This document shows, piece after piece, positions 12,601-24,600 of a stretch of 64,000 nucleotides of DNA. Origin of the DNA: Trileptium ribeirensis (lineage: Eukaryota; Nematoda; Enoplea; Enoplida; Thoracostomopsidae); NCBI GenBank assembly GCA_030248225.1, contig JASANE010012610.1:1-64000 (forward strand), given 5' to 3'. Made by a program: the position numbers and the translations under genes. Below the pieces are notes generated by a model. It ran no database searches. It worked only from the letters and a program-made list of their open reading frames with translations, and was not told the origin of the DNA. Position 1 is the first letter of the stretch, and the number at the start of each line of letters is the position of its first letter.

Positions 12601-15600
12601 AACTCAGAAAGAACTGTTTGTTTTGAATCTGACATAAAATCTTCGTATAAATTACAACGTTTGTTAAACTTTTCCCTTTCCTGACACAGGTGCACGCCAA
12701 ACGTCATATTCGATGGAATCGGGACAGACAGTATCGCTGCTTTTTTTCTGCGCTGAACGAAAACGTAGATTCAAATCATTATTTACAGAATCAATTGCTG
12801 GATAGTGCTAGGTCACGCGAAAATATGACGATGCGCTGTTATGTGTTAACACAGAGGCGCGATAAATGGATCGTGTGGCGACTCTGGGCATTTCGATTTC
12901 AAACTCAAGTTGCTCGGAGAGCGCTTCCGCATGCGGAAACAGCTCAGTTTCTAATCGAGAGTCATGCAGCGTAATCAATCGGCTCGCGGCCCATTTCAGG
13001 TCGATGCTACCTGTTATCGGTATGTTATCGGCAGCACTATTCCTGAACTTTTCGCTAGAATGGCATTGGAAGAGACAAATTCAGATCAGCTTATGGAGCA
13101 TAGCAATGTGTTTGAAATCTTCCGCGTTTAAGGTGAAGCCCACACCTTCAATGCTTCCAATGCATTTACAATATATGGCAGCAATTCTAAGAGAACAATA
13201 AAATCAGTATGACGCTCCACGGACCGTGTTTGGCTTAAAGTTTGAAGTATTCAAATCTTCCAATTTAATGATGTTTTTCCAAAATTGTGACCGTTTGGCA
13301 CTTCCGGTGAAAATTTTACGAAATTGAAAAACGTATACACATGAGCGAATTACAGAATAACATTTCAAATGTTTGAGTAACTTGGTTCCACGACATTGTC
13401 TTCTTTTCAGCCGAGTTCCACAGCCTTGATAATTTAGCTAACCTTAAATATTCCAACAGCACGATCTTTTCCTTCGTTGGCTTTTCCACGACGAAGCTCA
13501 AAAGACTTAAATCGGTCTTCAAAATTTTCATATTCTTCGACAGCTTCCAATTCCGTATCGTACACCTAGAACATAAGATACTTTGCTATGGTCTTAAAAA
13601 TCGTATTATAATTTGGAAATCCTTGTTCTTCATATCGCGCTATTATTATGTATGCACTGTTGTCTGTTATATCAGCGAAATTCGGACAACTAGCTTTCTG
13701 TATTTCTATTACTGGCACGTCGGCAGTGTTTTCAACTGCTAACTACATTCTTCCCGCTCTATTTTACTAATTTTAAGATATATGCAGTAATTCAAATCAT
13801 GCTGAGAAACCGGAACTTAGTTCAGCTCACCTGCAGTGTGCTGCAGGACTCCAATAAGATAACGTAAGTCTTACTTACATTTTTAGCAAAAATTTACCGT
13901 ATAAATTCCCACATAAGGAGTTTTAGAGGTTGTTAACAATTTGAAATTTTAAAAGCTATTTTTACGTGATTTATCGCAACTTTGTTATCGTATTTTAAAA
14001 ATATATCGTCAATATTTTTATATGAACGTATAGATTTCAGGTGAGGAAAAATTAATCGAAGGCAATTAAACCCGATGGAGCTGTAAAATCTATAATGACG
14101 GGACACTATCCAAGACGCACCAGTTTTATGGCAAGGGAGTCGTAAATACCACAAAATGCCAGATGTCCTACCTCTCCAAAGAAGTAAACAATAAACGATT
14201 TTTCTGCGTTTGTAACAATTCTTTTAAAATGGCTGAACTCAAAAAAGACGATCTCAATGACATTGCCTACTTGATACAAATACTTCGTGTAATTAAATAC
14301 TTAAACAAGCATTGATAAATATAAGACACAAAAAAATTTTGTGTCATAAACAGTGGGAACTGTTTATTTACAATGTGTGAAGCATCTACAATTTTTCAAC
14401 AACTTTGCATAGTATTTTAATTTATAGCAACCATTAAATGGCATTTCAAATTTAATAAATTTTATTATAAAAACTATTAGAATTTGAAAGAATCAGCTTG
14501 TGTCTAATTTGTTCTCATTGCATGCAACTTATGAGCTATATGTGGTTATCCCTACTGTTTGAACAATCAAATTTCAAGTCAAAATCAGCCCAAAATTTTT
14601 TATTTTTTGTATCTTGGATTAAGAAGACCGTTATGTTTCAAGTTTTGGCAGTATACAAGCTTTCGCAAAACATCTATAAACGACATATCTACCCAATAGT
14701 TTCTTCGAATGTGCAAAATATAGTGTAAAATGCTGTTAAACATTGTGTGTAGAGTATATATACTCTATGTACGTATATTAACTCGCACTTTGCTCAGGCT
14801 ATGTAAACCTATTTTCTAATTCAACAGTGCTTCCATATTTAGCTCAGATTCCGACAAAAAATTATACTAAAGAATAGAATATAAAGAGTGTTCCAATGTG
14901 CAAATGTCCAATGGTAAATAGCCGTGATGAGGGGTTAACTTACCCATAAAGCACGCCTGCATGAAAGCACTGCTCAGTGGTAAAGTGTCTGGCTTACGGT
15001 TCAAGTGTACGAGAGTTGAGTACCCGGCATATGCTGGTTGTTTTTTTGATGTTTGTAATTTATTTCTACATTAGCGTACACATGTCATCGCGACATTCCT
15101 TCGCAGTTGCAATAAGCTATTGGAGAAGTAGAGTCTAAGTTTACATTGTAGGCTATGCATTTGTGGCAAAGCAAAGTCGATACAACTCATGCATAGAGTT
15201 TCGTGTGTAATGGCAATGTAAGTTCAGGAAACATTCATAGCTACCGCTGCAGGAATTTATAAATATATATTCCATCAATCCAGTATTCCGAACAAAATCG
15301 GTGCAATTTTGTTCATTTTCGGTGGTAAATGTTGGCCAAGTTTATACAAATTTGCACAACACGTGGTAACACGATAATGGTGTTCACACTTCTAATAACT
15401 CGAAACCCTGCTAAATATAAATATGTCAATGTAAATTTAACATTTTTCTTTTATAGCCTACCAATGGAACAGCTCGATATAGGTAAATTTTCAAAGTGCC
15501 CGCTATGCGACGTCGCTGGGCTCTCGGAATTAGTAGAGGGTCAGGGCCTGCCGTTTTCCAGTTTCACCTGGCAAAATTTTGGACTCCCCAGGTCCAACGC

Positions 15601-18600
15601 CGCTTGGCAATTTTTTTTGGCTCCCGCTCAGTAAAAACACCCACAAAGGACATAAAATTTGATCAAAATTTGCATAAAAATTCTGTCTTGAACACAAAAT
15701 TTTGTAAATTTTGTCAAAATTTGCTTCAAAATCACTTTTTGTCTCCATCAAAAGCGTTTTTGAACCGTTTCCGACATGATTTTTAACCGGTTTTCTCTTG
15801 GTAAACTGACCCATGCCAAAATTGGGTGCCCCCTGGTTCCAAACCAGGGGACCTCCGGTTCATTCCCCTGGCAAAATATTCAGCGAATGGAGAGCCCAGC
15901 GTAGAAAGATTACATAGTTGGTATTTCATGAGGTATAATGCATTCGTAACTACCAATTTTGTGTTAATATAGCGTGAAAGTTTGGTGTTGTCGCATTTGG
16001 CTCTACTTCAGCGGATTAGTTTACAAGTTGGCGTGCCATATGTTCTTAGGTTTAATACCTGTAGCTTCAGTTCGATACCGACCAAAAATGTCTGAAAAAT
16101 GTAGCATTTCAGCGGCAAAGCTGCTCACATGAATAGAAAAATTTATCCGGACGTTGTGTGGCCAAGAATTTACTTATTGCATTTCGTAGCTATGGTAGGA
16201 GAAGTTTTATAGTACAGTGTTCGTATGGTTTCATAAGTTGTTCTTACGGATGGATTTTCAACTGTGAAAAGTGCAAGAAAGATTTATTTATAGCTGTTGT
16301 CCAAGCACACCTAACGTCATGTTACCTATAGCGTCACCTTAATAGTACAGTCAGCAACTGAAAAATCGTTACATTACCACTTCTGTAATTTATTACTTCT
16401 GCATATGAATATCCAGTTCTTATCAAATATAATACGTACGCTGTATAACTTGGCTCAAAGTATATGCTAACTATGCTGAATATCTGCAATAAGCAAGGTG
16501 CTGTCTACGACATACTTGCATGCATAAAAATAGTGCTTTAAATGACATGTATATGGAACTGCATAACAAAGCATTAACTATAACTAGATAATACAGTTTA
16601 AAAGATGATCAATGGGATTGGGCTCACTATAATCCCATGAAGTCTAGCGTTTTACTATAGCAGCCGATTCTATAAACAGCTCAAAGGCGTGTTCACACGC
16701 TCAAACTTTTAGCTAAAATTTTGAGCTTAAAATTTCAGGTCAAAATTTAATAAAAATATAAAAACTAGACCCCGATTTTTAAAGTAAAATTGCAATATTT
16801 CAAAATTCCAGATCAAGATTTGAGCTCAAACTTTTTCAGGTAATGCAGAGGAATTATCACTGAAAAGTTTGAACAGAGTTCACACGTTCCATCTCACTAA
16901 AATGCAAAAAAGGTGCTTTAAATTTTTTCTCAAAATCTGTGCAAAATTTTGAGCGTGTGAAGACACTTTCTTGGTGCCACTGAGGGGTGCACGGTGTCAT
17001 ACCGTATGGAAAACGCTGAAAACAATAACGTAGCACTGCAAGACAATTAAACATGTTTGGTCTTTTCGGAAAAACACATGTAAGTTATAACATTATTTTG
17101 CTAATTTTGCACGAAATGCTCCTTCTTTGCGTGAACTATTAACTAAAATTTTTTAGTTCATTTAAATGATCCGCATTGCGGATTAAATGAATGTATTGTT
17201 TTTGTAAGTCAAATTAAAGAGATTTTAAGGGTTTTTAAATTCATGAAAGGTGTTCATGTTATTGTTGCAAGTTGAACCAAATTTTATGTTATTGAAGTTT
17301 GAAACTTATCACCGATTCAGGTGTATAAAATAAAAATTAAATAATTCGGATTGGTGCTAATCATTTAACTTCTACATCTGTTCGACAACATCTAGTTACA
17401 TAAATTGGTCGAATTGCTCGGGTGTTATTTCCTCGCATTCTCAGTAACCTTAAGCATCCGACACAACTCAGTAACTAAAACTCGTGACCATGACCCGAGC
17501 GCTTGGGGTTCAACGCTTCGCAGCGACCTTTAACCGCCCAGTGAAACTCGAAATTCAAATTAATTCAGGGCCTAAATAACTAATTATACTTGTATAGCAA
17601 TCTTTCACAATAAAAATAGCACAAATTTGTTTCACTACAATTAGGCGGCTGAAGAAGTCAAGATATGCTTTGAGCTTGACTTCTAGATTCTAGTAGTAGA
17701 AAAGCTAACCTAACTAAACTGAAGTACAGTTTGAGGAACGTGACTTAAATCCATGGGGTTCGGTTTGAAAAATTTCCATTTCACTCAACTTCACATTGCT
17801 AAATGCTACGGGCACTTTATTCTTTACCACGTCAACTCTTAAACGAAGGTCGTGTCATATTATCGACATACATTTTTAAAAACGACCATACAATTTTACC
17901 GTTAAAAATTGAAGATGGTAAAAACGTTTAGGTTTATGTCTCATGAAAAAATGCTATACAAATTGATGAATCATAATCTTGAAATTCGCTGACCACAATT
18001 TAATGAATTCATAATGTCCTTCAGCACATTCACAGTGACCATAGCAGAAAGTGTATACACAGCGCAATATATTCAATATTAGCGTAACTTGCCTCTGAAA
18101 AATAACAATTTGCAACATACCATCAAGGTAGGGACACCTTCATATGGATCTGCGTCGGCAAATACAATCGCTTCTTGAATATCTTTTTGCTGCTGTATAG
18201 GTTCTCCTTTAACAAGTGCCTGTGAAAGAGTTAATAATACTATAGTGTTAAGCCGCTAGTGCTCAAGGCGGCTAAATTGGATGAATTTTAAGTGTAAGCG
18301 GTTAGGTTGACGAATTCAAAACTACCATAAATATTGCTGGATTGTAATGATAACTGAAAAGTGGGAACAATGAAGAAAAACATCAAGCAAACCCTGAAAC
18401 AGAATCTTGAGGCCTAGCTGTGTGAAGAATCGCAACTGTACTAGTCGCCACATGATTATAAAGCAAAAATGAGCAGAATGTAGTTTGGACCGTCGGCGTC
18501 GCAAACGTCAGCTTGGATATAGCCGAATGTAGTAAAAGGCACAACTAGGTGACTATATCTTCGCGGCAAAATAGAATAATGGGGTTATGCTTCTTTTCTA

Positions 18601-21600
18601 TAAAGCTATGGATTTGGTACAAAAACTGCATATTTTTCCCGAATTTAGAACGGTGGGTGGAAATATAATTGTAGCATGTGGAAAATATAGTGAAAGATTT
18701 TATAGTTTCGTGCATATTTAAAAATAGTTTTCAAGCCGTTTCAATAGCATTCGATACACATTTTACAAGAGGCTCGCCTAGACGTAGACATCGCGTTATG
18801 GTTTGATAAACTTAAAATAAAGAAAACTAGACGTAAAGTTGAACCGAAAAGAAGCATTTCGTTGCGCTGCTGAAAGTTTCTTTTCAAGGAAGAATTCTTT
18901 TAATTAAACCATAGCTGTCAAAACTCTGTCGGCTTGTGGGGTAGATGTTTCTGGCAGAGATGCGGTAGATATAGCTTAAAGGGGAAGGGCTCGGCCGTGT
19001 TAAGAGTGGTAATCCCGAAACCCCTATGGATACATAAAACAAAAAACTATTAACTCGGTCGATACACCGCACACCGGTTTTAGTACGCTATTAACTTTCG
19101 TGCCATGTCTTAACTACAACATGTAGACTGAGAAACGTATAACAATTATTAAATTCGTTGATTCATTGAATATCAAAGCATACTTAGCTACAATAAAGAC
19201 TGCTTTAACGTTGCGTCGGATCACATTCGTTCCAGTATGATACGACCTTATTCCGTACTGACAGTATTATCACCTTAATTCGATCGTATGTTGTTAGCGT
19301 GAAATTGATAAACTTCATAACACGTTGCTTTGTTGCCATTTTGGCCTTTGTTCGTCGCCGTATTCGTTGAGGACGCTTCATGCGTTCTTTCCGCTCCTAA
19401 AGTATAAAGCTTTCTTGCCTTAAAGAATGTTCATGAAGCAAGATTGTGTTTTTACCAGTAACATTTTCATCTTGAATAAAGTTGTCACAGCAGTAAAAAT
19501 CTTAAAAGATCTAAAGGGACACAGCATTGTCATTTGTTCTATTTGCGAAACTTAAAGCCAGAAAAACACAAAGCCAATGTCCTGCAGCAGTTATAGGTAT
19601 AATTATTTCATATGGGTTTGCTGAATGAATATTGCTCAAGCCATGACTCTGAGATATTTAAGGACCTTTGCATTAGGTAAGAGATCATCTTCTACTTCAG
19701 AGATTTTTGTTTTTATACAACTCTGTTGAGCAACAAATCAGTCGTAAGATGTCTTGTTAAGAGCGCGAAGAAAATATAACCAGTTAAATATCAATTTTGT
19801 ATCGTTTTATGAATAAGTTTTAATAATTACATAAGCATCAGTAATAGGATTTCGTATTTTACAATTTGTATATATTCGCTATCGTCTCTCGCTAAATGGT
19901 GGTCTTATATAGTCATTTTTGTCACAGCCGTCAGGCTGTGACATTGATTTCACCTTTTGTCAGAGTGTGCATTACAGCTTTGGTTGCACTGCACTGCACG
20001 TATCTGTTATAGTCAAAGCCTTTTCAGATCCGACCGCTGGAGTCTGCATGCCAGGCAAAAATGGCATGCAGCAAACGTCTCGGATTTGTTGACTACAATT
20101 GAGATGAAAACATTTAGGAATTCCGAGAATTGATGACATCGAAAATTATATTATCAACTTTACCAGGTCTGAATTCATTCTTGCTATTTCATAGACAGCA
20201 TATTCGCAAACGCTGAAGTCAAATAATTTGACATGTTTCAAAAACCAAATATTATGCTGAACCGTCGTAAACTTTATATTTAAATAACTATATGTAGTCC
20301 AGGCGCATAAATTGTATTGTTAATAGGAATATGACTGCTGTGACATTCTTCTTTAAAGAAGAAAACTTTTTTGTTTTCAAACAAAAGTTCTTGACACATA
20401 GTATGTGTTTCCGACAGGGTAGCTTGTTCAATTTTAGCCTCATTTATCGTGAATGTATATATTAGCTACGCCGCTATAAAAATAAGTTTTTATGTCAAGT
20501 TAAGAAGCCCAGTAAAATTAAATTACACGCGAACCTGGTGGCGGTGGTTGATCTCTTAATTCTTTTATACCCGAATTAATTTGTGTTTCACACAATGTTT
20601 GACAAAATCAAGCCGGGACAAGAAATTAAACCAAGCTGCTTCGTTGCCAACGGCGTAGATTTCTAGGAGCTGCTGCTTGGTTTATCAAAGAACCTCGTAA
20701 TACCGAACCGCGCAAGCAAACATACACCGAACAACACACCTAACACACAACTACACAATGTGCGGCAAATTGATCAGGCATCAGTCGGCATGAAGGTGTT
20801 AAAACTCTCTCAAGCTCATAAAACTGTTTCGAGCGACGAATTTGACTAACATATTAGTACTTTGTTTAGCAAAATATTCCAGAAATTATTGATGGAAATT
20901 GGTCACTGAAATTGAATAACACGGGTAAATGTTTTGATACAGTTAACGCACATTGTGGCTCAAGTAACTTGATAGACATAATATTGAGTCTAAGATTTTG
21001 ATCCAGGGCATCAAAAAAGGTGACAGAGTTTGTGATCGTTGTTGAAACTCACTATGCTAGACATTTACCCAGTTGTTCTAACCAATGAGCTAGCCTTTAG
21101 TCGTCATTGTTTGAGTGATTTGTTTTGCGACCAGTATGGTATTGAATAGTCATACGAACGAGAATTGTTGCATACTCCCAGCATTTTACATTAGTCTAAA
21201 CGTCAAACCAACGGCAGTTTACTAAATGTTTAAATAAGAATGCTTTGGCGTGTTTTCAGAATCAATCAAGCATAGAAAGATTTAATAGTGTTTTATGTAT
21301 TCATAAAATAGCTTTTGTCGCTTTTTTGATATTTTTAGCATGTAAGCAGAGTATAGTACAGGTGCACGGAGAGCATTGATGATGAAGTAGCATATCGGTA
21401 TGTCTCCGGCTCTGTAACCAGTACGCTCGGACTGGACAGGAAAACATATCCAGGAGTACAAAAAAATTAAATTTAAGACAGAAGCCTCAAACGTAGTAAA
21501 ATATCGGAGCATTCACAGCCTCTAACGGATCCTAAGTATTAATTTATAGATTTATGGTACAAGCCGATAGATTATTGAGACTGTGTTGTTGGACGTTTGA

Positions 21601-24600
21601 ATGATAATAACTTAGGAATTTTATTCTATTCTAATGTAAGCATACCGGATCATTACAAATCGTTGCAACCACAATTAGCAAGTTCGGCTGGTGGCGCAAA
21701 TACATCGGATATTCTTTTTTGAACCTGTAGAATGTATAATGGGGGATTTTGCACTAAACTGTGGGTTCTTTTATACGGTGTTTATCAAGTTGTAAACAGT
21801 CTAAGCTGCCTTTGAAACTACAGAAATTGTCACATATATTTCCTTTGTGTCGAGTTGCTTTAATTTGTTATGGCTACATATTCAAGGTTGCAACTCCTGT
21901 CACGATGATGACTAATGTGTGAAAACCAAAAGTTTAATATATACAGATATTTGAAGCAAAAATTATATTTGTCATTTGCTCAACCTAAATTCTATAGGTT
22001 TTTATCAATTCTTGAACATTTATGTATTCAATCAAAATGTACTTACTACATCATACTTCAACTGTACCAAATATACGAGGTTCAAAAATGTTTTACGTAA
22101 ATCAATATTAATACAGAGACGTTTGCCGTACCCCCATTCTGCATGGTGCTACGGACTCAAGGGGTCGTATTTCTACTTTTCAAATGATTGCGTTTAATCA
22201 CAGTATGAAGGAAAGTGAAACCAATGCTACAGCCTGACGACAGTGACAATAAAATTAAGTAGATATAAACGTACATTTTGCGGCAGGTCTTACTACAAAT
22301 ACGTAGTCAGGATAAATCTAAAAACAATGACTGTTTGATGTTGGACCGGAAGTCCCAACAAATGTAAAGCACCTTTCATCTGTTACACAGTCGTTCAGTA
22401 AAACTAAAAATATTCTCTTAGATATTACGTTGTATCTTGTAATACATTATGGCATACACTAAGATTGCCACACACCAGAAAAGGGTCTGGACCCCTGGCT
22501 AAACAAATTTTTTAACAGAGTTGTCTTGTTAAAAACATCTCCGCCGAAGTCGGGAATGTAACCAAGCCATCTAGGTTCAATCAGTTGGAGCAAATGTTTG
22601 TTTAAAATTGTACAAAATACGCTTACGTTTCAGAATAAAAAGGTTCATATCATCTTGATATTATCAAATTTTCATTTCTACAAAGTAAAAATCAATAACA
22701 GTGTCAAGTTGCATAAGAACCGCTCATAATAATTTATCATTTTCTGGTATTTTCTCGAAATTTTAAATACTATCTACGCTGTGTCTGGATTGACATATAT
22801 ACCTCATTTATCTAAAATTGTAAAATTCATTTTCTACGGCTAACGCAGAATTTTTCACACGTTACGACAATATAAATTTAATTTTTATTTCAATGTTTAT
22901 TAAAATTTTTCTCATTGATTTTGATTGAAAGCGTACTTTTCTTAAGTTTAATGAAAAACACGTTTATTTTTGCTGTACGCATTAGCTTCTGTGACGGGTA
23001 GACGTCGCGTACGATTAAAACTGCGGATTCAGCTGCAAATATCAGCATTTTTCTGAATCAGAACAACAGCCTAAGCGAAATGATTTTTCAATATTGAATA
23101 TGAATTTAAAAAGTTTCACGCATATCGCTCGAAAAAATTGTTCAGTCGTGGCAAGGAATACAAGAGACCTGATTCATATCTGCGCAGATGCTAGTTAATT
23201 TAGTAGATGAGTGTCGCTCTGAGCTTGTGTCATTAGATTAATTAAAACAGTGCCGATATACATTCGTGCAAATTGAAAAATGCTTCTTAAAAATTTTAAA
23301 CATGTGCTATCTGTTTCACAGCTAGCTGCCACTCTAAATTGGGTGCTTTTTAGTGAACTTAGGTATCACTTAGACCTGGTACCAACTTAATACCAGTGTT
23401 GTAGTACTGCTGCGGGGGATGCGAATTGAAGAAAACACTGAGTTAAAAACTGAGAGTTTATGACTGAAGCAAACAGATGTGTCGAGATGAATTTCATGCA
23501 ATGTAAAACACACATCTAATAAAGCCACATAACTTAATTTTAAGCGTGAAAAAAGTTTGCAAAGCTTTGATCCGGGAATTACGGTTAAAAATTGTAATTT
23601 TAGCTGCTACTAAAATAATCAATTGTATTTCTTCAAATCAGACAGAAAATCTACTTACCTACGTAGCTGCTTTTACCGAGCTACAGAGCGGTTTATGTAA
23701 GTTTGGCTCAGTGCAGAAATGGACAGTTGTATTGATTCTGCTATAAAGGTTGTCAGTATAATAATTATGTGCGAGTATAATTTTAGGTTAAGCAATTACA
23801 TACCGACTACAACATTGTAAAACAGCTAAACTGAGGTTATAAAAATTCCACAGCACAGGTGAACTAAGATATATTGCAGCTGAAGTCCTAATATATCTAG
23901 TACCCATTTAGTAAATGGATGAGGTACCAAAACAACCAATTTTGTGTCGAAATCGCGCAGATGAAATGCTGGCACTATTATTAAAATGGCGTGGCGTTAT
24001 TATTCTGAAATTTTCAAGGCTTGTACCTGTAGGCTGTATACTATATCACAAATATTTTTCCAGCATCGTCCATTCTGCGGGATAAGATATTTTGAACCAA
24101 ATTCTTGTAATTTCCCCGATAACATTTTATGGCTTTAGGGAAGTTGGTTCCATTTGGCTCAGCTTTCCACTGAACACCTGCCTCTTCCGTTCAACGCAAC
24201 CACTGCTAATGAGGTGTCGATCTAAGATTGAATCTGGCTACAAAATAAAAGTAAAAATATTTTTCTGGTCGGAATCAACAAAAATGCTGTTGCTGTCGCC
24301 AGTATCTAAACAATGAATACCCTGATTTGTTGTAAGGAGCAACTATGAATGATTTATATTCATTACATAATTTAGTTCATTAATCATGTTTGCACTAGTT
24401 AGCCAATATTTAAAAGCTATGACGGTATAAAACCCAACGGTATCAGTGCATTGTCTAGTATCATATATATAATATGATGCATTTATCTTCAACTGGATTC
24501 ATCGTCTAACCTTATTTATCTTCCACACACTTGCAGCATACTTTGTCCACCAGTCACGAACTTCGTTAGGGTCATACTTCGCCTTTCGCTTGATCACGCG

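Noticed and set aside
13840..13900. Minus-strand microexon between gtgagc and gtaagtaag donors
   Set aside because: No acceptor with a pyrimidine tract and the otoferlin exons on both sides already join in phase.
20541..20690. Minus-strand frame LLEIYAVGNEAAWFNFLSRL as another otoferlin exon
   Set aside because: An in-frame stop abuts its 5' side, the acceptor is poor, and the neighbouring exons already join without it.
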